Source: Schizochytrium sp. CCTCC M209059
Lineage: Eukaryota; Sar; Bigyra; Thraustochytrida; Thraustochytriidae
Direction of reading: 5' to 3'
Assembly (NCBI GenBank): GCA_000818945.1
Contig: KN805375.1
Location: forward strand, 655,069-719,068
DNA length: 64,000 nucleotides
Positions within the stretch are counted from its first letter, which is position 1. Each line of letters begins with the position of its first letter. Below, piece by piece: positions 1-10,233 of this stretch. Position numbers and translations under genes: made by a program. Under the pieces are notes generated by a model, which saw only the letters and a list, made by a program, of their open reading frames with translations, did not search any database and was not told where the DNA came from.

Positions 1-346
1 GCCGGCCGCCGCCTCTCTGTGATCAGCTTGGCGTCGTGATGTATGTATGGCGTGGAGTTGCGCAGTGCAGGGTAGACGACGCACGTGTCTGCAGAATCCT
101 GCCGCCCGCTGGCGATATATCATGGGCTTGTCTTGCAGAAGAGGCAGTTTCCAAGTTAGTTAGAGCCATTCTCTGGGTCTCAAAACTAGTTAGTTGTAGC
201 CATCCTTTTGTCTAAAAAGTTGTAGGTGCTGACTGCGCTCGGGAGCAAAACAAAAAAAGAAAGAAAAATGTAGAACAAACAAAAATTGCCAACAACGAAG
301 AAAGGAAAACAAAAAACGAACAAGGTGACTTTCTCTTAACGCGCGT
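1..346. other. 3' flank of the oxidoreductase gene
   Basis: No coding region is supported here. It lies just beyond the stop codon of the minus-strand oxidoreductase gene and contains an A-rich stretch around 245-320, which would be a pyrimidine-rich 3' region on the minus strand. An ORF of about 100 codons reads across it but is compositionally biased (Phe/Ser/Cys) and overlaps the real gene. Confidence 0.5.
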
Positions 347-2257
347 CTAGAGCAGCAGGTCGCTAATGGCAAGCTTGATAACCCAAAGCACAAAACGCAA
401 CGAGCCGCTGAGACCAACGATGCGAAAGGTGGTGAGAATGCCCGAAAGCTGCGCCAAAGGTTGGCCGCAGAGAAGAGTATCCTCACCCGTGAGCCAAAGG
501 CCATCGATGGGCGACTTCATGTCGAGGAGATCCTCAGTGTGAGTATCGGAAAAACGAGGAGGGGTAACGTCGAGACCAACGGCGCCACCGCCCGGTTTGT
601 TGAGATAGTACTTGATGGAGAGGGACGTGGACAGGTCAGCAAGCTCAATCTTGTCCTTGAGCATCGGGTAGCGTTGGAAAAAGAGTTCGAGCAGACGATC
701 CATCCATTTTTGCTTGAGCGTCTCGTACTCGCCGCCGGCAGGATGCTTGCCTTCCTCGGCCTCCCACTTGTCAAACCACTCGCTGTGCGCGAGGGCCAAA
801 AGCTGGCAGGTAAGACGCTGCTTCTCGCCAGCCTTGCACGCGCGATCTTTGACGGAAGGAAAGGTAATCATCATGGGAATCGTCGGCACGTCAAGAGGCT
901 TGTCAAAGTACTCGCGCACACCCTGGAAGAGATCATAGTTGTTCTCCTCGCTGCAAGGATGGACCCAAACGTTGCTGCAACCAATGCCAACCTCCTTGGG
1001 GTCGACACGGATGCCCAAGTTGGCCATGACCCAGGAGGACGAGTTGGTGAGCTTCTCGGGAAGAGCAAGCTGCTCCTTGCCGTCCGCGTCTTTGACCTTG
1101 CGCATGTAGCCCTCGGGGATGGCGTCCTTGGGAAGGAGACGCGAATAGGTGTTGCCATAGCCGCAGGCGGAAATGACAAGGGGGGCACGCACCTCGTCGC
1201 CATTGTCGATGCGGACACCGACGGCGCGACCGTTCTCGAGCATGATTTCCTGCACGCGCGCGCGCATGAGCACGCGACCGCCCGAAGCTTCAATGCCCTG
1301 AATGAGCTTGGTGGCCATGAGCTCGGACCCACCCGTCGGGTAGGCGCCTCCGCGCTGCGGGAAGCCGACGCTGAGAGCGGCAGACATCATAAAGGTGCTC
1401 TCGTCAGGCGGGCTGCCGGCATCCATCCAGAGTCCGTTCAGCAGGGCTGCCAGTTTGGGGTTCGAGACAATTTCCTTGGTCACGTCCTCGCCTGTGCGGC
1501 TCGCGTATGCCGTAAAGGTTTTGAGGAAGAGCTTCTTCCACTGGTGGCGCGCCCACTTGGGCAGCGCCTTGGAGAGGAGCCACACAGGAAAGAGGTTGTT
1601 GACGCGGTTGGCCAGCGCCAAGAACTCGTCCATCTCGCGCTGATCCTTGGCGTCTGGGAACATTTTACGCAGCGTGTCGAGGTGCTTTTCGCCATAGCGC
1701 ACGCGGAAGCCGTCCTGCTTGATGTCGCCGAGGACGACCTTGTCAAAGCAGTCGTCCTCCTCGCCGAGCTTGTCGAATTCGATGGGCTTGTTACGCGTTC
1801 CGCAGGCGAGCTGGATGAGTTCGGCGCTCTCGGGAACAGTGTAGTGAAGGCCCGAGTCAAAGTTGTAGTCCGTCTTGCCCTGGAGAACAAAGGTGTGCGT
1901 GCCGCCGCCGGCCATTTCGTGCTGTTCCAGCACGAGCACGCGCTTGCCGAAGCGGGAGAGCGTCGATCCGCACGTGAGGCCACCCATGCCGCTTCCAATG
2001 ATGATGACGTCCCAGGGTCCATCCTCGACAGCCTTGGATTTGGAGTACCGCTCGTGCAGCAGGCCACGGCGCGCCTTGCCCTGCGGGAGCTCTCTGAACT
2101 GGAGTGCCAGCGGCGAGAACGCGAGCGCCGCGACGATGAGGAGTCCGCCCGCGCTCACGAGCGACAGCAGGCTCACGACGGAGCCCACCACGGGAATGCT
2201 CGACACCGCCCATAGCGCGCCAATCGTCGCCAGCACGAGCGCTCCCGTGCCCCACAT
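347..2257 (-). CDS. Retinol saturase / carotenoid isomerase-like FAD/NAD oxidoreductase
   Basis: A 636-residue, single-exon protein of the phytoene desaturase / CrtISO / all-trans-retinol 13,14-reductase family. The N-terminal 55 residues are hydrophobic (one long or two short membrane segments). A dinucleotide-binding Rossmann motif follows at about residues 84-93 (VIIIGSGMGG), then an acidic strand end and the EQHEMAGGGTHTF segment typical of the family. The C-terminus carries the family's flavin-side motif (DGLWLTGEDTLLCGQ) and ends in a second hydrophobic stretch. I chose the ATG at 2257: the frame stays open 124 codons further upstream, but that part is Arg/Ser-rich low complexity coded by a CT/CG microsatellite and looks like 5' leader. 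Likely role is saturation or isomerisation of a polyene (carotenoid or retinoid) at an internal membrane. The exact substrate cannot be read from sequence. Confidence 0.85.
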   Translation of the reverse strand: MWGTGALVLATIGALWAVSSIPVVGSVVSLLSLVSAGGLLIVAALAFSPLALQFRELPQGKARRGLLHERYSKSKAVEDGPWDVIIIGSGMGGLTCGSTLSRFGKRVLVLEQHEMAGGGTHTFVLQGKTDYNFDSGLHYTVPESAELIQLACGTRNKPIEFDKLGEEDDCFDKVVLGDIKQDGFRVRYGEKHLDTLRKMFPDAKDQREMDEFLALANRVNNLFPVWLLSKALPKWARHQWKKLFLKTFTAYASRTGEDVTKEIVSNPKLAALLNGLWMDAGSPPDESTFMMSAALSVGFPQRGGAYPTGGSELMATKLIQGIEASGGRVLMRARVQEIMLENGRAVGVRIDNGDEVRAPLVISACGYGNTYSRLLPKDAIPEGYMRKVKDADGKEQLALPEKLTNSSSWVMANLGIRVDPKEVGIGCSNVWVHPCSEENNYDLFQGVREYFDKPLDVPTIPMMITFPSVKDRACKAGEKQRLTCQLLALAHSEWFDKWEAEEGKHPAGGEYETLKQKWMDRLLELFFQRYPMLKDKIELADLSTSLSIKYYLNKPGGGAVGLDVTPPRFSDTHTEDLLDMKSPIDGLWLTGEDTLLCGQPLAQLSGILTTFRIVGLSGSLRFVLWVIKLAISDLLL

Positions 2258-4064
2258 GATTCCCTCCTCTTCCCTGTCTCTCCTCCCCTCTCCTCTCCTC
2301 TCCTCGCCGCTCGCCGTCGCGTCGCGCGTACCCCTCGTCGCCGTCGCGGACGCCGTCGCCGTCGCCGTCGCCGTCGATGAACCCGATCCCAGCCACGACG
2401 GACCCGCGCTGCTCCCGCTGCTCCAGCCGGACCTCCGCGAGCTCCGCAAGCTCCGCGAGCTCCGCGAGCTCCGCAAGCCCCGCAAGCTCCTCAAGCTCCG
2501 CGAGCTCCGCCGCGTCCTGCGCGGCCTCGTGCGTCGGGCCCGCGAAGATAGATCGTCTGCTGCCGCTCGTCTCGTCTCGTCTCGTCTCGTCTCTCTCCCT
2601 CTCTCACGCGCCGCGGCGTCGACGGCCAACTGCCGATACTATCGACACTTGCGCGCAAGGGCCGGCCTGTCCGCACGTGGGCTGAACCCGGGCGCGACGC
2701 GCAATCAGGGCACGCGGGGAGTTCCGGCGGCCGGCCGCGGCGGGCGCGAAGGGCGCGGAGCAGGGAGGGAGGGGGGACAGGGGCAGGGCGTCGCGGCAGA
2801 GAGGCGCGCGGGGCGCCCCGGCGCGCTGGCTGAGGCGCTGAGTATCGGCATCATCATCGGCGTCTTCGGCATCATCGGCATCATCGGTATCATCGACAAC
2901 ATCACCAGCGAAGATGGTGACGGCGATGGTGGCGATGGTGCTGATGATGATCGTGGCGGCGTTGATCTCGACCCTTTCGGGGAGAGGAGGGGAGGACGCC
3001 GAAGAGAAGGAGTTTGGCCGAAGGAGCGCTGAGATGATCACAGGACGCCTGTCGTGCAGGAAAGGAAGCACGCTATGGCCGCGAGGCCGAGGCCGAGGCA
3101 CCTGTGATCGTCATAACTGCAGCTGATGCGTCGACGTATGGATCGATCGATCGATGGATGGATGGATGGATGGATGAAGAAGTCCGCGAGTCTCCAGCAG
3201 CAGCAGCAGCAGCAGCAGCTCACCAGCCAGGCCCCTGCCGGACGCGCTGAGCGCCGGCGATGAGAGAAATGCGACGCCGCGCGGAGACTTGGGCGGCTGC
3301 AGGTAGCTAAGCTAGCTTCTGATGTCTGATGCTGCTGCAGCCGCTGCCTGCCTGCTGCCGCTGGCCATGGGGACTGCGGCGCCTGACGTTCGTCCGCCAT
3401 GCCAGGGGCCATCGCGGAGAGTCAGCGAGGAGACGCGTTGATCCCTGCAGGGACTGATGTGAGGGAGAACAAGAAGATTGCACAGATTCTCGCCTGCTTT
3501 CAGCTCATGCAGCGCAGGCGGAAAAGTGCGAGAGCTGAACGGCGTGGGGGAAGGGGTCCCGGTGCGGACGGCGTGAAGAAGAAAAAGGAGAAGAAGTAGT
3601 AGTAGAAGAATGAGAAGAAGTAGAAGAATGAGAAGAAGAAGTAGAAGAAGAGGACGAGTGGAATGATGGTGGTCGATGAGATCGATCGATAGTGCAATGA
3701 TAGTGGTCGATGGAACCGACGGCATCGATGGGATCGATGGAGTCGATGGGACGGGGCGAAGAGAGTGGTGCATGGCTTGCATAGTTTCGCGAGATGGGAT
3801 TGCTGGCGGCGAAAGCGGAGCTAGGTAGCAGCGAGAAGCTGGCCAAAGCTGTGCTAGCTTGCTGCTGCAGATTGGCTCTTCCGAAACGAGGAAAAAAGTG
3901 GAAGACTCACAAAGAAAGTTGGCATCGTTTTGTCTTGCTCGATCTGAGCAGCGGCAGGCGTTAGGCGTGCATGTAGCGCTCGATGTGGCTGCGACAAATT
4001 TCAAGAGTCAAACTTCCTAAGCCTTGTCTGTTCGTTCGTTCGTTCGTTCGTTCGTTCGCTCGCT

Positions 4065-4095
<31 letters not shown>

Positions 4096-5663
4096 TCGTT
4101 CGTTCGTTCAACCTGGAGACTATCGTATGCGCGCGTCATGTACGTACTACTGTGGTCTGATCTATAGCGCCACTTCTGTCAGTTGCGTCCTTACTGCTAC
4201 CGCATCTCTAGCCGATATCATGTGCGCTGAGCAGAGTTTGCTTTCGAAGACACCGAAAAGCACGATATCAAGTCACTAAAATGGCCAAGTGCAGATGTGT
4301 TTTTCGCCAAAGTGATGGCACAGCAAAGCATTTTGAGACGCTCAGTTTCCCGCAACACCTCGAATGTGGACATACACGTGCGGGAGCATGTTCAACTTTA
4401 TAACAAACAGATCCTTTCCGTGCGAGTCAATTAACATTGCTCAGCAATAGTTTCCCCAAGCCCGGCAGATCAAGTATACACAAGATCCTACCGCCGAAGG
4501 ATTTTCTTCTTCAAGTTGTTCTTCTTCTTCTTCTTCTTTGTTTACTTCTTGTTCTTGTCACAAAACACCAACACTTCTATCGAAGTTCTCCTCCCCTTTA
4601 CGTTTTTGATTTTAAGTGCCCGGCCCCATTCGGGTGCTTTCCCGCGTCATTCCGGGGAGGAAAAGTCCTCGCGAATCTGTCTTTCCTCCTGCCCCCTGTC
4701 CGCCTCTCGCCACTGCCAGCCCCCTCTGATGCCGGCCGCTCCCGCTGCGCTCTCCAAAGGCAGTGACGCTTGGAGGAGCCAAGATGCAGCTGTGGGATTC
4801 CTCGTGCTGTTTGTGCGTGTCACCCCGGGACCATCATCGGCATCTCCACTGGACGCGAGGAGGGCGAGCTGTGGCAGAGTACAAGTCGGCGGCGCACCCC
4901 GAGGCGGTTCTGCGTCTTGGGTTCTGCGACCCTTGCGCTCTCCCGCACTCGGCCCCATCTTCAAATCTTCGTCCTTCTTTTCCCTTCCTCTTCTCCTCCT
5001 TCTTCTTCTTCTTCTTCTTCTTCTGCTGCTGCTGCTTCTGCGTCTTCGAGGCCGCCGCAGACCGCCTTCGCTCGCCGCGCTCGCCGCGCTCGCCGCCCGC
5101 TTGCTCGCGCGCTTGCTCGCCCGCGCCGCTTGCTCGCGCCGCTTGCTCGCGCCGCAGCCGCCTCCACGCGGCCCCGCGCCGGGGCGCGCCCGCGAGGGCC
5201 GAGCGCGAAGAAACGAGCCCGGCGTGGTCGCGGAAAGCTCCTCGCTGCCCGTCGACCCGCGCGAACGTGCAGCAAGAAGCTGCTGGACGTCGCCGCCGCC
5301 GCGGGAGACGGGAGCAAGCACTCGCGCGTGCGCACGCGAGCTAGAGAACTCGCAGCCGCGACTTCGTCTTCGTCGACGTCGTCTTCTTCTCGAGAGTAAT
5401 AGCGCGAAAAGCGGCGACGGGGTTACCGGGACTTTGGCGACGACCACCTGGGGGCCTCGGATTTTGGAGAACGACGACTTCGTCTCTGCAAGCAAGCAAG
5501 TAAGCAAGCAGGAAAGCAAGCAGGAAAGCAAGCGAGCAGGCAGGCAAGCAAGCAGGCAGGCAAGCAGGCAGGAGGTAGGGGAGAGAGTGCTTCTGCAGCC
5601 CTTCATTCACTCAATTATTCAAGCAAGCAAGCAAGCAAGCAAGCAATACATTGTTCATCCACC
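2258..5663. promoter_or_regulatory. Divergent intergenic spacer with microsatellites
   Basis: A 3.4-kb spacer between the minus-strand oxidoreductase and the plus-strand acidic membrane protein, so it should contain both promoters. It holds CTCCT/CTCGT pentanucleotide runs (2277-2310, 2565-2592), ATC-rich tracts (2838-2910), GGAT and GATC repeats (3140-3175), a TTCG tetranucleotide run (about 4029-4108), CTT tracts (4515-4540, 5000-5030) and GCAA runs immediately before the next start codon (5490-5645). Several long open frames cross it in all directions, but they are strings of Ser, Leu, Arg or Lys created by the repeats. I see no convincing gene. Confidence 0.6.
4029..4108. repeat. TTCG tetranucleotide microsatellite
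   Basis: A run of about 20 TTCG units with three CTCG variants in the middle. It sits in the spacer and is not part of a gene. Confidence 0.9.
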
Positions 5664-7649
5664 ATGCAGCATCTCGAAGAAGACGACCAGCTCGAGGGCC
5701 GGTCTTCTGCTGGTCCGCGCGATGAAGAAGGCTGGGTCAGTGTTGGGGATCGACCCGCCTCGTTCAAGACCTCGTCTCCACCTGTGAACCTGAATGGTTC
5801 GACTTTTGCCTCTGCGGCAACTGACAGTGGCAATGACGAGAGCAACGTCCAGAGCACCCACGTGGCCGACCTTGACGAAGAAGAGGTCAACTTGCCTGGC
5901 ATGGCCGAATACGCAGGCAGCGTGGTCTTAGAGGAACATCTTCGTCGCCCTGACCGAAATCATGACGACGACGACGACGACGACGATGACGACGACGACG
6001 ACGACGACGTAGAGGATGATGACGAGAACGAAGGGGACGAAGATCTTCCCGATGGCGAAACTAGCGACATCTATGCTGGCAGCGAGGAAGGTGACAGCCA
6101 CGAGGACGACGACCTGGACTTCAGCAGCGATAACGACTCAGATGGCGAGAATGTTGGTACCAACGTCGGGGTGGGCCGCCATCGTGCTGCGCACATGAAG
6201 TCAAATCATGTACAGGCACCGCGATTTCGGTCGTACGCTGTGCACCTCGTGGGCGGCAAGTCTCCGGGCCATATCGAAAGCTTCCGTACCAAGGTTCTTC
6301 AGGCTCTCGATCAGTACGAGGTGACCTGGCGCACCCCTCTTGTTGCCCGACAAGTTCATGTGTACGCAAACCCAGGGGCAGAAACTCACGCCTCGGAAAC
6401 GCCCAGGGACGACAACGACAAGACTGGTACGGGACATCAAGAACAAGAAGAAGACGAACAACAAGGAGAAGAAGAAGACAATGACGACATTATGAACGAG
6501 GAGGGCAATGCCGAAGAGGCCCATCGCGGGAGAAGTGGCGGTCTCAAGGCAGTCCTCAAGTTCTATGACGGCGTCACCTGCTGCGAGAGCTCCGAGCGCT
6601 ACCGCTTCGACATGGCCATTCTTGTACAAACTTGTCCTGAGGAAGCTGACGTGGCATCGACTCATTCACTCGACCAGGACCATGAGCGCAATGCGTCTGT
6701 GGTCAAGCCCGACCGCATCGCACCTGGCTGGGCTAGGGCTGTCATGGTGCTTCCCACGGGAGGCGGACTTGTCCATAAAGAGTTCCTGTCCGAGGATGAG
6801 GCAGCCAATTTGGTTGCCCAAAAGCTCCTCATGGCCGTCGAAATGGATTGCGCAACTGTCGTGTGGACAGGGGCCGCTGATGCGCCAAAGCAAAAAGGGA
6901 CGCCTCTGGATGGTGCCACCTACACGGTCTACTTGGCAGCTGTGCTCATGTGCGGGTTTGTGACTCTCGCCAGCAGCCCAGCGCTGGGCTTTGTGACGCC
7001 CTTGGCACTTTTCGTATTTCGCACGCAAGTCAAGACCCTTAGAGCGTTCCGGAACCTCTGCTTTTTCGTTTTGGGTCTTCTTCTTGCCGTTTTACTCGCG
7101 CAATGGCATTGCGGCAGACTCTTTGCGCCTCTCCAGAGGCTTCAGGCGCAGGACGATGAGGCGGCGGCATCCTTGCTGCCTCTGCAGACCTCGCTTGAGC
7201 CTGGCAGTCTCTTTCGTTTCACACTTGGTGAGCGGGAAGAGTGCGACGTGCAGAGCGCAGTGGCCTCCGCGCTGCAGCAGCAGCGTGCAGACCTCAATCA
7301 CTTGTTGCGGTTCTCGCGCGATGGAAGTCGACCCGTGCTTACGGAAGATCAGCGTACAAACTTGCCGTTCAACTTTCTCGCCTGGGAGCACCAGTGGCAC
7401 GTGCATGAGCTTGAGCTCATCAGCCAAAACAGCGATTTCCGCAACGAGATCTTTCACCTGCGCAAGTACCTCCTAGAGTCATTGCACCGCTGTGGCTGGT
7501 GGTGCGAAGACACCAAGCAGCACATGGGCGAGAATCAGGGCTGGTGGTTCCAGGAAGATCTTAACGCGCCTTCATTCCATGGTTTCAAAGACCTTGACGC
7601 GCCTTCGTCTGGTCATGGAGCCGAAGATTCGTCATCCAGACCTCTCTGA
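5664..7649 (+). CDS. Acidic protein with two membrane segments, function unknown
   Basis: A 661-residue, single-exon ORF starting at an ATG in a good context (ACC before ATG) right after a GCAA repeat leader. Residues about 95-165 are extremely acidic, including a run of 15 Asp coded by GAC/GAT repeats. A second acidic low-complexity stretch lies near residues 255-290. Two hydrophobic segments follow at about residues 420-452 and 463-480. The C-terminal 180 residues are soluble-looking and rich in Trp, His and Leu. This suggests an acidic N-terminal tail, a membrane hairpin and a C-terminal domain on the same side, but I recognise no family. The acidic runs could bind basic proteins or cations; that is speculation. 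Confidence 0.7.
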   Translation: MQHLEEDDQLEGRSSAGPRDEEGWVSVGDRPASFKTSSPPVNLNGSTFASAATDSGNDESNVQSTHVADLDEEEVNLPGMAEYAGSVVLEEHLRRPDRNHDDDDDDDDDDDDDDDVEDDDENEGDEDLPDGETSDIYAGSEEGDSHEDDDLDFSSDNDSDGENVGTNVGVGRHRAAHMKSNHVQAPRFRSYAVHLVGGKSPGHIESFRTKVLQALDQYEVTWRTPLVARQVHVYANPGAETHASETPRDDNDKTGTGHQEQEEDEQQGEEEDNDDIMNEEGNAEEAHRGRSGGLKAVLKFYDGVTCCESSERYRFDMAILVQTCPEEADVASTHSLDQDHERNASVVKPDRIAPGWARAVMVLPTGGGLVHKEFLSEDEAANLVAQKLLMAVEMDCATVVWTGAADAPKQKGTPLDGATYTVYLAAVLMCGFVTLASSPALGFVTPLALFVFRTQVKTLRAFRNLCFFVLGLLLAVLLAQWHCGRLFAPLQRLQAQDDEAAASLLPLQTSLEPGSLFRFTLGEREECDVQSAVASALQQQRADLNHLLRFSRDGSRPVLTEDQRTNLPFNFLAWEHQWHVHELELISQNSDFRNEIFHLRKYLLESLHRCGWWCEDTKQHMGENQGWWFQEDLNAPSFHGFKDLDAPSSGHGAEDSSSRPL

Positions 7650-7896
7650 GCATATAAGCGCAAGGCGCAGATCCCTTTCGACACGCGCTCCGGGGGTTTG
7701 TTTGTCCAAGTCGGGTGAATTTTCTTTCTCTCTGATGCATAGAAAACGTGCTATACCAGACGCTTCCTATCGAGCTTGTTTGCGCGCGAGTTCCTTTCTT
7801 GCTCTTGCTGCTTCTTGTCTGCTTGTATCATACCACCATAACAGGGTGAGTGAAAGCGTGTGTGGGGATGCGCATCGATCGAGAAGGGGTTTGTAA

Positions 7897-8788
7897 TTAC
7901 AGTGGATTCGCACTCCCGGAGTCGCTGCTGGTGCTGGTGCTGGTGCTAGTGCTGGTGCTGGTGCTGGTGCTGCCGCCGCTCGCTGTAGCTTCTTGCGCCA
8001 GCATCTGCAGCAAGGCGTCGATGCTGCTGTCAAGGTAGGCGAAGAGGTCGGGCATGACAAAAGCCGCAAAGTGGGCCTCGACGGCCTGCTGAAGCGCGGC
8101 AAGATCCTGGCTCTTTTGGCGACAGGCGCTCTGCTCAAATGGTGTCGCGTCTGGAATACTGCATGCCCACGGTGTCTTGATCACGTAGCTTGTCTTGCAG
8201 AATTCCTCCTTTTCAGATGCGACCACTGCGGTGATATTTAGCTCAGACTGGCGCGGACAGCGAAAGGTCACCGTGGCAGACGTTTTCTCTTCTCCCGCGC
8301 AGACATCGCCATGACTAAAAACCATCGTTGCCGGAGCAACCAAGTCCTCAAAAGCACCAACAAAGTCGACCTGATCAGAGGCATAACGTGCATTTTTGCG
8401 CGTGATATTCCTGTGCATTGCGTTGTTAGTCTAGGCTATTGCCACTAGCCAATCGCTCGAAAAGAAAAACGTACTGAAATGGGCAGATGCGCGAGGTTTG
8501 GTGTGCGTAAATCTCCTCGTAGTCCCAGCATGTCCCGTTGAGCTTGGCGAGGTCAAGCTGCAGCTCCTGCGCAGCGAGCGGCCGCGGGGTCGCGCGCTTG
8601 CTCTTTGTCGCTGCATCAGATACAGAAATGTGCTGTTTCCATCCGGGTGCTGCCGCGAGATCTGTCAGCAAAACGTCTGCCATCACCACTGTTTCAGGCG
8701 CTCTTGCCCTCTTGCTCACGCTCGCCCCCTCCTCGTCAGCACGAGCGCAAAGGGCACTCGCAAAAAGCAGCACAAACAGAAGCGCCAT
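7897..8788 (-). CDS. Secreted/ER MRH-domain (mannose-6-phosphate receptor homology) protein
   Basis: Two exons: 8475-8788 and 7897-8410, with a 64-nt intron at 8411-8474 (donor GTACGT, branch-like CTAAC, acceptor CACAG). The splice joins phase 2 and gives a 275-residue protein. I start at the ATG at 8788 because it opens a clear signal peptide (MALLFVLLFASALCARA). The spliced product reads ICPFQNITR across the junction, the hallmark of MRH lectin domains as in glucosidase II beta, OS-9 and GNPTG, followed by the paired cysteines, the strand-Cys-Pro element, and a Glu...Cys...Tyr...Pro...Cys end. The position that is normally the sugar-contacting Arg (G-x-x-R) appears to be Lys (GEEKTS). The tail is a Ser/Thr repeat coded by AGC-ACC-type repeats. 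There is no GII-beta N-terminal region, so an OS-9/GNPTG-like glycan-recognition role in the secretory pathway is more likely. Exact orthology is open. Confidence 0.8.
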
Positions 8789-9470
8789 CTTCGTCGTTGC
8801 CGTCGCTGCTGCAGACGCCGCGACGACTGCTGCTGCTGCTGATGATGGTGATGATGACGATGACAATGTTGTAGCAGCAGGAAGGCATTGTTTCACCCGC
8901 GTGCGAGGCTGCAGGCCCATCGTGCTATCGCGCGTGGGCGCCGATCTAGCCGCGTTTTAGTGGGTCTAACCACCTTTTTCGTTCAAAGTTTCTTTCTTCT
9001 TCTTCTTCTTCTTCTTCTTTTTCTCTCTTTGCGCGGATGTGACCATTTACAGTATACTTATCCTCTTTTCAGAATGTGGCGCCAACGAAAAAGAAGATGC
9101 CGATGCGCCCCAAGTCATCACGATATCCGGGCCGAGTCCCTCAGAGAAAAGGTGTGCTTGTAACAGGACGCATCTGTTGCCCTTTTGCGTTGGCACCGTG
9201 AACGTATGAGGCAGTGCGAAGATACTGCTCTCGCCCTTCCTCTTGCCTCGACTTTTGTGATTGGCAAGATGTTCACGAGGTGAAGCGAGTCCCATTTTGG
9301 CTTCGACTGTCAGACCAGCAACTCGACGCGACTCGAAGCGCAACGAACGCGACAGCACAAGCAAGCGGCGAGGTGCGGGCCCTTCTGCCCTCTTTCGGCT
9401 TTCTCGGATCCCTTTTTGCACGCGCACAGGTCGACGTTGACGTCAAGCACGAAGGAAAAAGGCGCGCACG
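8789..9470. promoter_or_regulatory. Divergent promoter region (MRH protein / PCD)
   Basis: A 0.7-kb spacer between two divergent starts. It contains CTG- and GAT-rich low-complexity DNA next to the MRH gene and a CTT run (8993-9020). Nothing else recognised. Confidence 0.6.
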
Positions 9471-10022
9471 ATGGCCTCCACGCTCACGAAGCTGACCGCG
9501 GGACGCGCTCTGTCGCGCGCAGGCTTTGCGGCTGGCGTACGGGGTTTTGCGACGCAGCGCCTCGCCAAGGAGGACGTGGAGAAGGCACTCAAGTCGGATA
9601 AAATGCAAGGATGGCAATTTGAGGCCGAAAAGGATGGCGCCGCCGACGCCATCACAAAGACATTCGAGTTCAAGGACTTTACCGAGGCCTTTGGCTTCAT
9701 GTCCCGTTCTGCGCTGATTGCAGAGAAGATGGATCACCATCCAGAGTGGTTCAATGTCTACAACCGTGTGGAGGTACGTGGACTCGAATCGCCTCGACTT
9801 GTATGAAAGAAAACTGACTAACACTCTTGCCACGACAGGTACGTCTTACCACTCACGACGCGAGTGGGCTCACGAAAAAGGTAAGTCCTGGCGCAACGCG
9901 TGCCTGTCTACGGCGACGAGGCACATTACAAACCAAGCAAGCTTACTCATCGTTTCCGCACGCAAACAACACGAACACAGGATACCAAGCTGGCGACCAA
10001 GATGAACGAATTTGCCAAGTAA
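9471..10022 (+). CDS. Pterin-4a-carbinolamine dehydratase (PCD/DCoH)
   Basis: Three exons: 9471-9773, 9839-9880 and 9981-10022, with introns of 65 and 100 nt (donors GTACGT and GTAAGT, acceptors ACGACAG and AACACAG; a perfect CTAAC branch site lies in intron 1). The splices keep frame and give 128 residues. The enzyme dehydrates 4a-hydroxytetrahydropterin during recycling of the pterin cofactor used by aromatic amino acid hydroxylases. The signature is complete: Glu-x3-His-His-Pro near residues 85-91, a Tyr/Trp a few residues later, then the His-Asp pair in exon 2 and the Asp in exon 3. The first about 28 residues are rich in Ala, Arg, Thr and Ser without acids, as in a mitochondrial presequence. 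Exons 2 and 3 are each only 42 nt, so an ORF-only reading would truncate the protein at an intronic stop. Confidence 0.92.
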
Positions 10023-10233
10023 ACAAGAAAGAAACAACACCCTTTCTCATAAAATGATCAATCTCAAAGTTTATTCGCGACTGCAAAGACCCTATGCACC
10101 AGCGTAGCAAATACATGTTTTGGGTGCCACGTTGGTGCTCGATGCAGTCCCTCCTGGGCGCCATTCTACTCATTGAGCTTTGCCGTCAGAGCGTGCTTAA
10201 TTAACGAGCAGAACAAGTCAAAGTCGAGAGGCA
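10023..10233. other. Convergent 3' spacer (PCD / OPA3)
   Basis: A 211-bp spacer between the PCD stop and the OPA3 stop. It would contain both 3' ends. No gene seen. Confidence 0.5.

Noticed and set aside
461..2215. 584-codon plus-strand frame opposite the oxidoreductase
   Set aside because: Antisense shadow of a well-supported gene in GC-rich DNA.
4516..5787. 423-codon frame upstream of the acidic membrane protein
   Set aside because: Composed of polyPhe/Leu/Ser and Arg from CTT and GC repeats, and it overlaps the start of the real gene in another frame.
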